This document shows positions 11,396 through 19,541 of a stretch of 64,000 nucleotides of DNA, piece after piece. Position 1 is the stretch's first letter. The number at the start of each line of letters is the position of its first letter. The notes under the pieces are model-generated. The model ran no database searches and was not told the origin of the DNA. It worked only from the letters and a program-made list of their open reading frames with translations. This stretch comes from a bacterium HR17 (GTDB lineage Bacteria; Armatimonadota; Fervidibacteria; Fervidibacterales; Fervidibacteraceae): positions 36,067 through 100,066 of the forward strand of contig BEHT01000004.1 of the NCBI GenBank assembly GCA_002898575.1, written 5' to 3'. Both the position numbers and the translations under genes were made by a program.

Positions 11396-11932
11396 TCAGT
11401 GAGTGACGCGGCGCTGCAGTTCCTTTTCCAAGATGTCGTTGATGAGTTCGTGGTGGGCGGTACGGTCAAGGCTGCGCTCAATGAGTTTCTCAGCTATCCG
11501 CACCGCCATGTCCACCACATAGTCGCGCAACTCCACCATGAGTTTCTCCCGCTCCAAGGCGATTTGCTCTTGGGCGCGCTGCAGGAGGCGTTCCGCCTGC
11601 TCACGGGCATCGGCGAGCAAGGCGTCACGGGCTTGATAGGCTTGCTGCATCGCCTCTTGCAAGCGGGCACGGGCGTCCTCTTCAATTTGGGCGAGGCGCT
11701 GCTCGTATTCCGCCCGCAGCCGCTCCATCTCTGCGCGCTGGCGGTCGGCGTCCTCTAAGGCTTTGCGCACCCGCTCCTCCCGCTCGCGAAAGATTTGCTG
11801 AACGGGCGCAAAGGCGAACTTGCGCAAAAGCCAATACAAGATGAGAAACGCGACCGCCTGCGACGCTATCCACTTCCAGTCTTTGGGCAGGTATTCGGCG
11901 ATATTGCCCAAGAAATCCAGCGGTGCGGTCAT
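11396..11932 (-). CDS. atpF: F-type ATP synthase subunit b
   Basis: The 178-residue peripheral-stalk subunit has one N-terminal membrane helix (about residues 20-38, WIASQAVAFLILYWLLRKF) followed by a long charged coiled coil (REREERVRKALEDADRQRAE onward) that runs to the C-terminus and should dock onto delta. Only one b gene is present, so the stalk is probably a homodimer. It lies 13 bases after atpE and uses the ATG at 11932. Confidence 0.94.
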   Translation of the reverse strand: MTAPLDFLGNIAEYLPKDWKWIASQAVAFLILYWLLRKFAFAPVQQIFREREERVRKALEDADRQRAEMERLRAEYEQRLAQIEEDARARLQEAMQQAYQARDALLADAREQAERLLQRAQEQIALEREKLMVELRDYVVDMAVRIAEKLIERSLDRTAHHELINDILEKELQRRVTH

Positions 11933-11945
11933 GGAGTGTCACCGC

Positions 11946-12233
11946 CTACTTAACGAATGTCTTCGCCAGTTCCATGACTTGCTCAACGCCAGGCAAACGC
12001 CCTTGAATGACGAAAAAGCTCACCAGCACATAGATGACCAGCGATTCAATCAACGCCAGACCCAAGATGAGCGAGAAACGGATATCGCCTGCCGCTTCGG
12101 GTTGGCGGGCGATGCTTTCTACAGCGGCAGCGGCTGCACGGGCTTGGGCGTGCGAGGCGAATATCACCGCTAACGGCAAGCCCAGCCCAACTGCCAGCGC
12201 CAGTGCGGCAAGGTAGGCACCTAACGCACCCAT
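11946..12233 (-). CDS. atpE: F-type ATP synthase subunit c
   Basis: The 95-residue proteolipid has two membrane helices joined by the conserved polar loop ARQPEA (residues 42-47). The ion-carrying carboxylate is Glu63 in helix 2 (ALIESLVIY). Helix 1 has Gln30, and helix 2 has Ser64 and Tyr68. Aligned through the ARQPEA loop, these correspond to Gln32, Glu65, Ser66 and Tyr70 of the Na+-translocating Ilyobacter c subunit; the Thr67 equivalent is Leu. The GxGxGxG helix-packing motif of helix 1 is replaced by an Ala-rich stretch (HAQARAAAAAVES). The ATG at 12233 follows AAGGAGGGATGG; longer in-frame starts run through the spacer and are rejected. The c ring couples ion flow to rotation in the inner membrane. 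Confidence 0.95.
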   Translation of the reverse strand: MGALGAYLAALALAVGLGLPLAVIFASHAQARAAAAAVESIARQPEAAGDIRFSLILGLALIESLVIYVLVSFFVIQGRLPGVEQVMELAKTFVK

Positions 12234-12291
12234 CCGACCATCCCTCCTTGACACAGTTTCGCGGGGGCGAAGTGATTCGCCCCAACTCTTT

Positions 12292-13158
12292 TCACGGGTG
12301 ATGCGCCACCCCTTCGTGGGCAGCGTTGTGGGCTTCCCCATGTCCTTCATGGTGTGCCACGAACAAAGCGATGTAAACAGCCGTCAGCGAGCTGAACACG
12401 AACGCTTGAATGAACGCGACCAACACATGTAACAGCACGACGGGCAACTGAAAGGGCATCGGCACCTGCGCCCACGACGGCAAAAACCCCAGCGCCTTCA
12501 CAGCCGTGATGCCCAGTAAGGCGAACTGGTAGATCACTGTGTCCTCACCGAAAATGTTGCCGAACAAGCGGATGGACAGCGAAATGAGTTTGGACACTTC
12601 GCCGATTAAGTGCACCAACGGCGCTAAGGTGACGACATTGAAGATGGCGTTGACCAGCGGGTTCGGGAAGGGGCGGTCCACATAGTGCAGCAGGTAGTTT
12701 TTGAAGCCCAACTCCTTGATGGCGACGGCGTGGACGATCGTCAAGGACGCCGCCGCCAAACCGATGGTGATGTAGGGATGCGCGGTCGGCGACATGAAGC
12801 CGGGGATGAGCCCGATGAGGTTGAGCAGCAAAATGTAGGTGAAGAAACTGCCGATGACGGGCGCATATTTTTCGCCGCCAGGACCGATGGCGCTGCGGGC
12901 GAGCCCCTCAAAAAACTCCACCGCCATCTCCCACATCACTTGCCAGCGGCTGCGGGGCACGATGTCCAACCGCTGCGATAGCCACCAAAAAAAGACGACC
13001 AACCCGACCGCCACCACCAACGAAACGGTCAGCCAGTCAGGGATGCCCAGTATCTTGTAGACGCCGTGCAACCATGTCTCCTCAGGCGCAGAGACATGCA
13101 TACCCGCACCGTGGGCGGCAGCTCCTCCATGGGCAACACCGTGTCCGACATCAGCCAT
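12292..13158 (-). CDS. atpB: F-type ATP synthase subunit a
   Basis: The 288-residue membrane subunit forms the ion half-channels beside the c ring. The essential stator arginine is Arg197 in SLSIRLFGNIFGED, and a second conserved helix (PVVLLHVLVAFIQAFVFSSL) is present. About five to six membrane helices are predicted by eye. Both ends are unusually histidine-rich: four His among the first 21 residues, and seven among the last 21 (after LFVAHH). These tails are outside the conserved core. Gene order atpI-atpB-atpE-atpF is standard. Confidence 0.95.
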   Translation of the reverse strand: MADVGHGVAHGGAAAHGAGMHVSAPEETWLHGVYKILGIPDWLTVSLVVAVGLVVFFWWLSQRLDIVPRSRWQVMWEMAVEFFEGLARSAIGPGGEKYAPVIGSFFTYILLLNLIGLIPGFMSPTAHPYITIGLAAASLTIVHAVAIKELGFKNYLLHYVDRPFPNPLVNAIFNVVTLAPLVHLIGEVSKLISLSIRLFGNIFGEDTVIYQFALLGITAVKALGFLPSWAQVPMPFQLPVVLLHVLVAFIQAFVFSSLTAVYIALFVAHHEGHGEAHNAAHEGVAHHP

Positions 13159-13232
13159 GCGTTATCCCACCTTTGCACCACGCACCGTCTGTGGGTTATG
13201 GCAGGAGTTGGTCGTTGCGACCTTAACAGCGT

Positions 13233-13664
13233 TCAAGGGCGCGTTCGGATGCGCCCCTTCGCTCGGTCACCGGCTTGATGGCTTTGCAGCGTGATGCCCA
13301 ACGCCTTCAGCGTGAACACGACATGGGGCGTGGCGATGCCCGCTGCCAGTAACGCCCCATCAAAATAACGCAGCCGTGTAAGAAAGTAAAGGCCTGCGAC
13401 CAACACAGCCCATTTTCCCACCATGAGCGGGACCGCCCAGCGTCGTCGCAATTTGACCTCACCAGCCGCACGAAAAGTTTGCGTCACAAACAACTCCGTG
13501 ACTTTGATGAAACTCAGGCTGACCAACACGCCCAGCGCGTAGTTGACGACCCACTTGCCGTTCGCCGTCGTGCACAACAGCAGTGCCACCAACCCGCCGA
13601 CAAGCAGCGAAGTCCTGTAAACGCGTTGCAAAAGCCCGAGATCGGTTGGCGAAGGGGTTGCCAT
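13233..13664 (-). CDS. atpI: AtpI-like ATP synthase assembly protein
   Basis: The 143-residue protein has four hydrophobic segments (about 17-32, 40-58, 76-95 and 100-118) and sits between the small AtpZ-like gene and atpB, the usual position for atpI. AtpI proteins help assemble the c ring and may conduct Mg2+ or Ca2+ with AtpZ; that role is from the family, not from residues seen here. Sequence similarity to AtpI is loose, and the call leans on topology and position. The C-terminal tail is basic (KGRIRTRP). Confidence 0.7.
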   Translation of the reverse strand: MATPSPTDLGLLQRVYRTSLLVGGLVALLLCTTANGKWVVNYALGVLVSLSFIKVTELFVTQTFRAAGEVKLRRRWAVPLMVGKWAVLVAGLYFLTRLRYFDGALLAAGIATPHVVFTLKALGITLQSHQAGDRAKGRIRTRP

Positions 13665-13696
13665 AGCCTGTTCACGCCTCGCTCGTTAGAGCGCTT

Positions 13697-13921
13697 TCAT
13701 TTTGACACCCGCAAGAGCATCCGCACCAGTTCCACGGTGCCCGCCGTTCCGCCGACGATGACGCCGACGGCTTTGCCGATGGGGTCAACGCCGAAGCGTT
13801 TGTCCAGCCATGCGCCGACCAACCAGCCAAACAGCACCGCGCCGACCATGAAACTTCCTGCGGTCATCGCCACCATCCAGTCCATGCGGTGGCGGGGATT
13901 TTGTGGGTCAGGACGACCCAT
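13697..13921 (-). CDS. AtpZ-like two-helix membrane protein
   Basis: This 74-residue protein has two membrane helices (about 16-37 and 47-66) separated by GAWLDKRFGVDPIGK, the signature of the AtpZ/AtpQ (ATPase gene 1) family. The family is found at the head of ATP synthase operons and is implicated with AtpI in assembly or divalent-cation uptake. It is 32 bases after the DUF5693 gene and precedes atpI, consistent with one transcript. Confidence 0.75.
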   Translation of the reverse strand: MGRPDPQNPRHRMDWMVAMTAGSFMVGAVLFGWLVGAWLDKRFGVDPIGKAVGVIVGGTAGTVELVRMLLRVSK

Positions 13922-13953
13922 GATGGTTCACCTACCTCGGCGGAATGAACGCC

Positions 13954-15858
13954 TCACGGTGCTCCGACAACGACGCGGCGGTCGCGTCGCGCCGCCCCCC
14001 ATCGCATCGCCCCAATAATTGCCACGCCCAGCCCGACGCCGAGCCAAATGCCGTGCACCGTGCGCAGCAACGATAGGGCAATAGGCGAGTGGGCGTGGCT
14101 AAAAGTGTTCATGACGGATGCCAACCCGATGACCGCAGGCACAAGCAACCATTGCCCGATTTTCGCTTCCAAGTGAGTGCCCGTCAGGAAAAAGAACGCC
14201 AGCACCAAAGCGGGATGTCCCAGTAGGAACTCCTTGAAGCGTGGGCGCGCAATGAGCACATCTTCAAAGAGTGCCCGCAACTTCAACTCCCACGCAGCGA
14301 CACCGACCGACGGTTCGTTGCCCGTGCGCATCAGCCAATAGGCGACAACGCTCGCCGCCACCAACAAGCCTATCGCTTGTCCCCAACGGATGGGCGCCGC
14401 GAGGAGAGCGCGCAAGTTGTCACTCGCGACCGCCCATCGCTCGCGGAGGGGCAATTCTGCTGTCTCCCACCACTGCGTCAAGGTCAGGGCAGCTACCACC
14501 AACAGGGGTAGCAGTTGGGACAACTTGACGCCCGAAAATTCGTCTACCTTTAGCCAAAAACGATGGTCAAAGAGCAGCGCCGCTTCCATCAGCGCGCAAG
14601 CGACCAGCACCGTAAGACAAGTCGCTACGCCCGACGCGGTTCGTTTCCAGCGGTCAGCGCTGCGCAAGGTTTGTTGGTAACCCCACCAAATGGCGAGGAG
14701 CGGGGCAGTAACGGCTAACCCGAACGCGCCGATTTTCGCCGCCCACAAGGGTGCGACCCAGCGTAAGGCTAACCCTGCGGTGCCGAGAACCCCTACCACC
14801 ACCCACTGTCGCTGATGCGTCATCGGGAAGAGACACCCCAGCACCCCGACCCCTGTCGCCGTCGCCCCCAACCAGACGAGCCACCACAACCACACGGGTG
14901 CCGTCGCTGCCGGTAGAGATGACGGTTGACCCAGTTCAAATCCCTCGCGCTCAAAGGCAGCGCGCAGCGCACTGAGGTAATCGCGAGCCGTCGCCACCGC
15001 ATCGCCCTTCAAATGGAGCGGCACACGAATATAACACAGCCGAGCGTTACGCTCTCGCACGGCACGGGTGAAACGGTCTATCAGTTCCGGCAGGGTGAAA
15101 TTGGGCAATTCGCGGGGACTGACACTGTGGACACGGACGACACGGTCAGCCAACCCTTTGGCTAAAGCGCGGTCGCCCTTCTGAGAAGTTAGTTCCAAAA
15201 TGCCGACGAGGCACCCCGTTTGGCGCAAGGCTTGGGCGGCAGCGTCCAGCATCGTTCGGTAGCCGAACACTTCCTCACCGTCAAACATGACAGCGAACGC
15301 GCCGCACTGGCGCACTTCGTCCATCCAAAAGCGCACACCGCGGTCGGTCAACCCCGGTGGGTTGGGCAAACGCGCCACGACACTCAAACCGGCGTCACGG
15401 ACAGCGTCCGCCAATTGCCTGTCCAATCCCAGCGGCAGCGGTAAATCCAACAAATCCGCCGTGGGCAGGGTCAAAAACCACATAGCGCCGTGTCTTTGAG
15501 CGGCGGCAACTGTCACCCCCCACTGCTGCATCAGCGCGCGCCGCAACCGTTCCAATAGTTCAAGGGAGGGCGCTGCCAGCGTCGGCGGATTTGCGCTAAC
15601 GACAAAAACTTTTCCGCTGGCGATCCAATCACGGAGCGTCTCCGCCGAAACCGCGACGGCAGTAACCCCCGCTTGACGCAAGTCTGTCAGAAGCGCCGGC
15701 AACGGGCGACCGCTGATGGCGCAGAGCATCCGCACCTCCGCCCCATCTAGCGTCAGGGCAACGGTGCGGTAACGCCGTTCTATTTGCCATCGCCATCCAG
15801 CCAAAACGATTGCCACCCAGACGCCGATTAACCAGATGAACCGCAGACTTTGGTGCAC
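13954..15858 (-). CDS. DUF5693-family membrane protein
   Basis: A long protein of about 634 residues. One N-terminal helix is followed by an extracytoplasmic alpha/beta region (about 25-310) with LTDLRQAGVTAVAVSAETL, DAGLSVVARLPNP and MFDGEEVFGYRTMLDAAAQ, then nine or so membrane helices in the C-terminal half. This layout fits DUF5693, whose function is unknown. The start is taken as GTG at 15858 because GGAGGGTGA lies eight bases upstream; an ATG five codons earlier sits inside that ribosome site. It heads the ATP synthase operon, 32 bases before the AtpZ-like gene. A role in envelope polysaccharide or pilus function has been suggested only by analogy. Confidence 0.65.
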   Translation of the reverse strand: MHQSLRFIWLIGVWVAIVLAGWRWQIERRYRTVALTLDGAEVRMLCAISGRPLPALLTDLRQAGVTAVAVSAETLRDWIASGKVFVVSANPPTLAAPSLELLERLRRALMQQWGVTVAAAQRHGAMWFLTLPTADLLDLPLPLGLDRQLADAVRDAGLSVVARLPNPPGLTDRGVRFWMDEVRQCGAFAVMFDGEEVFGYRTMLDAAAQALRQTGCLVGILELTSQKGDRALAKGLADRVVRVHSVSPRELPNFTLPELIDRFTRAVRERNARLCYIRVPLHLKGDAVATARDYLSALRAAFEREGFELGQPSSLPAATAPVWLWWLVWLGATATGVGVLGCLFPMTHQRQWVVVGVLGTAGLALRWVAPLWAAKIGAFGLAVTAPLLAIWWGYQQTLRSADRWKRTASGVATCLTVLVACALMEAALLFDHRFWLKVDEFSGVKLSQLLPLLVVAALTLTQWWETAELPLRERWAVASDNLRALLAAPIRWGQAIGLLVAASVVAYWLMRTGNEPSVGVAAWELKLRALFEDVLIARPRFKEFLLGHPALVLAFFFLTGTHLEAKIGQWLLVPAVIGLASVMNTFSHAHSPIALSLLRTVHGIWLGVGLGVAIIGAMRWGAARRDRRVVVGAP

Positions 15859-15978
15859 GGTGTCACCCTCCATGATGCTTTCGGTCGGAGCGCGATTTTG
15901 TCAATGGGCGTCCGTTCACGACAAATCTGCCACAGACTGATTAAAGATGCCCAAAAACGGTCAGGGAGGTGTAGGGCT

Positions 15979-16332
15979 ATGGCAGAGCCTGAAACGCGCC
16001 ATGTCAACGACCCAGCGGCACCGTCTCCCGACACGACGGTGCCCCTTGCGGCGTTGGATGTCCCGCAGGCGTTGATGCTGTGCATCAGCCTGTTGGCTGA
16101 ACTGGCGTGGCAAAAATTGGGGTTGCACATTAACCCCGCTACCGGTCAAGTTCATGCCGATTTGCCTCAAGCCCGTTTGGCGATTGATAGCATCGCTGTT
16201 TTGATAGAGATGGTGCGAGCGCATGTGAGCGACCGCGACTACGAAGCGCTACGCACGCAGTTGATGAACCTGCGGCTCAATTACGCTGAACAGGCGCGCC
16301 GACACAGCGGCGCAAGCGGCGGTTCACCGTAG
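15979..16332 (+). CDS. DUF1844-family protein
   Basis: A small cytoplasmic protein of 117 residues. The conserved DUF1844 core (ALMLCISLLAELAWQKLGLH, then QARLAIDSIAVLIEMV) occupies residues about 35-85. The family has no assigned function and is often next to housekeeping genes. AGGGAGGTG precedes the ATG at 15979; the upstream part of the open frame overlaps the promoter region of the divergent DUF5693/ATP synthase operon and is unlikely to be coding. It is followed 55 bases later by the BCCP-like gene. Confidence 0.7.
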   Translation: MAEPETRHVNDPAAPSPDTTVPLAALDVPQALMLCISLLAELAWQKLGLHINPATGQVHADLPQARLAIDSIAVLIEMVRAHVSDRDYEALRTQLMNLRLNYAEQARRHSGASGGSP

Positions 16333-16339
16333 GGTGCGG

Positions 16340-16348
16340 TGCTATACT
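16340..16348 (+). promoter_or_regulatory. Possible extended -10 promoter for the acc genes
   Basis: TGCTATACT matches an extended -10 element (TGn followed by TATACT, one mismatch to TATAAT). It lies 40 bases upstream of the BCCP-like start and just past the DUF1844 stop. No convincing -35 is seen, which extended -10 promoters can tolerate. Confidence 0.35.
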
Positions 16349-16387
16349 TCCACGCGGCGCGCCATCAAAGCAGGATGGTGATGACGG

Positions 16388-16840
16388 ATGAACTTGAACA
16401 TGGAACTGCTCCACCAGTTGGTCAATTTGGTGCGAGACGCGCGCATCAGTGAACTGACCCTGCGGGTGGGTGACTGGCGTGTGACCATTCGCAAGGGAGC
16501 GCCTTTATCCGCGCCGCCGTCCTCGTCTACCGCGCGGCGGGCAGCGGGCGGGGCTCAATCTGACGAGGTCGCCCACGCACCGTCACCCTCATATGTGCCT
16601 GTCGTGTCCAGTTGGGTCGGGATCGTGCGACGGCAGCACAACGGCAAACCGCTGGTGCAAGTCGGCGACACTGTCCGCAAGGGGCAAACGGTCTGTTGGA
16701 TTGACGCATTGGGCGTGCGCAACGAGGTGCGCGCCCCTGAAAGCGGACGCATCGTGGAAATCTTCGTAGAAGACGGGCAATCGGTGGAGTTTGGGCAGCA
16801 ACTGATGCTGCTGGAGCCGCACGACAAGGGAGGCGAGTGA
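16388..16840 (+). CDS. BCCP-like protein of acetyl-CoA carboxylase lacking the biotinyl lysine
   Basis: The 150-residue protein has the BCCP plan: a short N-terminal helical region (LHQLVNLVRDARISELTLRVGDWRVTIRKG in outline), an Ala/Pro/Ser linker (about 38-72), and a C-terminal biotinyl-type barrel (about 73-145) ending RIVEIFVEDGQSVEFGQQLMLLEP. The biotin-attachment turn, normally EAMKL or EAMKM, reads DALGV (residues 106-110), so Gly109 replaces the lysine that carries biotin, and Leu108 replaces Met. Flanking residues (VRNEVRAPESG) remain well conserved. It therefore cannot be biotinylated in the normal way and resembles the plant BADC idea: an acetyl-CoA carboxylase subunit mimic. It lies upstream of accC with one small gene between. 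A true BCCP must be encoded elsewhere if the pathway runs. Confidence 0.8.
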   Translation: MNLNMELLHQLVNLVRDARISELTLRVGDWRVTIRKGAPLSAPPSSSTARRAAGGAQSDEVAHAPSPSYVPVVSSWVGIVRRQHNGKPLVQVGDTVRKGQTVCWIDALGVRNEVRAPESGRIVEIFVEDGQSVEFGQQLMLLEPHDKGGE

Positions 16841-16844
16841 ACGC

Positions 16845-17195
16845 ATGCGGCGGGCGCAAACCTTAGCGGTCTTGTTGGTCGCCGCTCTCGTCATCGCCAT
16901 CGGCGTCGCCCTCGTTTACTTCAACCGCCAAATGACCGCAACACACGGCACCACCGCGCCGGCTCCAACGACTTTAGGGGCAGCGATGCAACGGGCGAAA
17001 GAAGTGGAGTGTCTGAACAACTTACGACAACTGCGCGCCGCAGTCCAGCAATACCGCGCCGTCAACGAGACGAATCCGCCCAACCTGCAAGATTTGCGAG
17101 GGGGCGTTCCGCCCGTTTGCCCGGTCACCCAAGTGCCTTACACTTACGACCCTGCGACAGGCACCGTGCGTTGTCCCCGACACCCTAACCTTTGA
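16845..17195 (+). CDS. Small pseudopilin-like membrane protein between accB-like and accC
   Basis: This 116-residue protein has a basic N-terminus (MRRAQ), one hydrophobic helix (about 6-26) and an exported or periplasmic tail. The tail contains VECLNNLRQLRAAVQQYRAVNET and ends in a small Cys-containing module (PVCPVTQVPYTYDPATGTVRCP). The CLNNLRQLRAAVQQY helix and the YTYDPATGTV ending recall GspG-type pseudopilins, but the canonical prepilin peptidase site is absent. It starts four bases after the stop of the BCCP-like gene and ends 30 bases before accC, so it is probably cotranscribed. Function unknown. Confidence 0.65.
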   Translation: MRRAQTLAVLLVAALVIAIGVALVYFNRQMTATHGTTAPAPTTLGAAMQRAKEVECLNNLRQLRAAVQQYRAVNETNPPNLQDLRGGVPPVCPVTQVPYTYDPATGTVRCPRHPNL

Positions 17196-17225
17196 AATCC
17201 AGCGCGAGTTGGCAGGTGAGAAGAG

Positions 17226-18575
17226 ATGTTCCGGAAAGTGCTGATTGCCAATCGCGGCGAAATCGCTATCCGTGTCATTCGGGCGTGCCGTGAGTTGGGC
17301 ATCAAAACGGTCGCGGTTTATTCAGAGGCGGACCGCAATTGCTTGCATGTGCGGTTCGCCGATGAAGCGGTGTGCATCGGACCAGCGCCCGCAAAGGACA
17401 GTTACTTGAACATTCCCAACTTGATCAGCGCTGCTTTGCTCAAAGGCTGCGATGCGGTGCATCCAGGTTACGGGTTTTTGGCGGAAGATGCGACCTTCGC
17501 TGAAATTTGCGCCCGCTACAAAATCAAGTTCATCGGACCGCCGCCTCACGCCATTGAACTGATGGGCAACAAGAGCAAAGCCCGCCAGTTGGCACAGCAA
17601 GTCGGCGTGCCTGTGATCCCTGGGCGAGACCGTGTTGAGTCGGAACGGGACGCAGTGGAAGCGGCGCGTCAATTGGGTTACCCTGTCCTCATCAAAGCGG
17701 CAGCCGGCGGCGGCGGGAAGGGCATCCGCATCGTCCACAACGAGCAAGAGTTACTGCGCAACCTGTCCATCGCACGCACCGAAGCGGAAGCCGCGTTCGG
17801 TAACGGCGCCGTCTACTTGGAGAAATTTCTGGAAGAGCCCCGCCACATTGAGTTCCAAATCCTCGCCGACGAGCACGGCAACATCGTTCACTTGGGCGAG
17901 CGGGAGTGCAGTATCCAAACGGTGCGCCACCAAAAGTTGCTGGAAGAAGCGCCGTCCCCTGCCGTCACGCCTGCCTTGCGGGAGCGCATGGGGCGTGCCG
18001 CGATGCGCTTGGCTGCCGCTGCGGGTTACACCAACGCCGGCACGGTGGAGTTTTTGCTGGACAAAAACGGCAACTTCTACTTCATTGAGATGAACACGCG
18101 CATCCAAGTGGAGCACCCCGTCACGGAAATGGTCACAGGTATTGACTTGGTGAAGGAGCAAATCCGCATCGCCGCGGGCGAACGGCTGTCCGTTCGGCAA
18201 GTGGAAATGCGCGGGCACGCGATTGAGTGCCGTATCACCGCCGAAGACCCCTACCGCAACTTCGCTCCCAACACGGGCGTCGTCCGCAATTTGGTGTTGC
18301 CTGGCGGTCCTGGCATTCGGTTGGACACGCACCTTTATGAAGGTTACGAAATTCCGCCTTATTACGACGCTCTGCTGTGCAAGTTAATTGCCCACGGACG
18401 CGACCGCAATGAATCCATCGCCCGCGCCCAACGCGCCCTCAGCGAGTTTTTTGTGGAAGGGGTCAAAACAACTGTCCCGCTCCATCAACGCCTGCTCGCT
18501 CACACCGCTTTCCGTCGTGGCGCCATTTCCACCGGCTTTCTCCCGCGCTTTCTGGCTGAAGAATTTGAAGGGTGA
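17226..18575 (+). CDS. accC: Biotin carboxylase subunit of acetyl-CoA carboxylase
   Basis: The 449-residue ATP-grasp enzyme carboxylates biotin on BCCP with bicarbonate and ATP, the first step of malonyl-CoA synthesis. It has the N-terminal signature [22 protein letters not shown], the glycine-rich ATP loop [14 protein letters not shown], the metal/active-site region [20 protein letters not shown], and the standard C-terminal domain. Length and all core motifs are normal, so the enzyme should be active, in contrast to the lysine-less BCCP-like partner just upstream. nusB follows with a six-base gap. Confidence 0.96.
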   Translation: MFRKVLIANRGEIAIRVIRACRELGIKTVAVYSEADRNCLHVRFADEAVCIGPAPAKDSYLNIPNLISAALLKGCDAVHPGYGFLAEDATFAEICARYKIKFIGPPPHAIELMGNKSKARQLAQQVGVPVIPGRDRVESERDAVEAARQLGYPVLIKAAAGGGGKGIRIVHNEQELLRNLSIARTEAEAAFGNGAVYLEKFLEEPRHIEFQILADEHGNIVHLGERECSIQTVRHQKLLEEAPSPAVTPALRERMGRAAMRLAAAAGYTNAGTVEFLLDKNGNFYFIEMNTRIQVEHPVTEMVTGIDLVKEQIRIAAGERLSVRQVEMRGHAIECRITAEDPYRNFAPNTGVVRNLVLPGGPGIRLDTHLYEGYEIPPYYDALLCKLIAHGRDRNESIARAQRALSEFFVEGVKTTVPLHQRLLAHTAFRRGAISTGFLPRFLAEEFEG

Positions 18576-18580
18576 CCCCC

Positions 18581-19021
18581 ATGCAGGGACGCCGCCACGC
18601 CCGTGAAATCGCCTTGCAAATGTTGTTTCAAGCCGATGTCGGCAATTTGCCCATAGACGAAGCGGTGGAAGTGACCCTCGCTGACGCGCCGGATCTGGAC
18701 GAAAGCGTGCGACGATACGCGACGGCGTTGGCAAAAGGCGTCTGGGCGCATCGGGCAGAGTTAGACGCTCATCTGCGCGCCGCTGCGGCTCATTGGTCAG
18801 TGGAACGCATGGCGGCAGTGGATCGTAACCTGTTGCGCATTGCCCTCTACGAAATTTTGTTCGTGGACGATGTGCCCTACCGCGTCGCTATCAATGAGGC
18901 AGTTGAGTTGGCGAAAAAGTATGGCGGCGCTGAATCGCGCCGTTTTGTTAACGGCGTGTTGGGCGCGATCACCCGCAAGTTAGGCTTGAGTGAGGGAAAA
19001 GACCGTCGGACAAATCCTTGA
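18581..19021 (+). CDS. nusB: Transcription antitermination factor NusB
   Basis: A 146-residue all-helical NusB. It starts GRRHAREIALQMLFQADVG, and its C-terminal half carries the conserved DRNLLRIALYEILF and PYRVAINEAVELAKKYGGAESRRFVNGVLGA. With NusE it binds boxA RNA and supports rRNA transcription. The ATG at 18581 is preferred to a GTG three codons upstream that overlaps the accC stop; AAGGGTGA precedes it. The accC-nusB-folD arrangement is common in bacteria. Confidence 0.95.
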   Translation: MQGRRHAREIALQMLFQADVGNLPIDEAVEVTLADAPDLDESVRRYATALAKGVWAHRAELDAHLRAAAAHWSVERMAAVDRNLLRIALYEILFVDDVPYRVAINEAVELAKKYGGAESRRFVNGVLGAITRKLGLSEGKDRRTNP

Positions 19022-19541
19022 CCACGCCGCCCAACCGGCGGACGACCGAGGTTTTTGTGCCCTGCCGCTTGACACCGCTACCGGCATGGCAGTTGATGCA
19101 GCCTTGCGCTTTTGTTGAATTGTCCTTTCGGCAGTGCCTCGGAGGGCGCGTCTCCTGACGCGCCCTTATGTTTTCACGCCATTTTTCGGCGGCTCAGGAG
19201 AGCCGCCCTCCGAACGAACCCCATTTTTCAACACCGCAGGGGTGATTGAGCCGACCATCGGCGAAAAAAATCCCCGCTTGCTCAAGGAGAGGAACACCCT
19301 GCAGGGCAAGGTCTTTGTGAGCCTCGGCGAATTCCCCAGAGGCGGGACAGGGATTTGGACAGACTTGATGTGCAATAGCGGTTCGTTCCGAGCACAAGTT
19401 GACCGCACGCGCGTAACGGGAACGGCGTAACAAGGCGTGACAGAATTTGCCCCGGCGAAAAATGATCTGAAGCAAGATTTCTGGCACCGGCTTGTCAGCA
19501 GGTTAACTTGTTGCGGTAGCGGCGACGGAGGTTGACTTTGC
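19022..19541. other. Intergenic region containing repeat copy 1, no gene seen
   Basis: About 520 bases between nusB and folD. The middle holds the first copy of the 100-bp structured repeat (19123-19222). A weak 5-bp hairpin (19027-19041) with a short T run at 19052-19056 may terminate nusB transcription. The remaining open frames have no ribosome site or recognisable product. Confidence 0.6.
19123..19222 (+). repeat. Structured 100-bp repeat, copy 1
   Basis: Matches positions 24409-24508 in 96 of 100 bases. It contains hairpin A (GGCGCGTC 19145-19152, loop TCCT, GACGCGCC 19157-19164) and hairpin B (GGCGGCTC, loop AGGA, GAGCCGCC), both flanked by an outer pair CGGAGGG and CCCTCCG. The two loops are complementary, and TCTCCTGA in A is the exact complement of TCAGGAGA in B, so two alternative folds are possible. 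No transposase or coding sequence is inside. Confidence 0.85.

Noticed and set aside
16685..16745. BCCP lysine loss as a sequencing artefact
   Set aside because: A single base change cannot turn AAG or AAA into GGC while neighbouring codons also differ (Met to Leu, Leu to Val) and the frame continues without error. Independent reads would still settle it.
16838..16850. Overlap of the BCCP-like and small membrane genes as a frameshifted single gene
   Set aside because: The first gene ends after a complete barrel, and the second has its own ATG and a signal-anchor helix.
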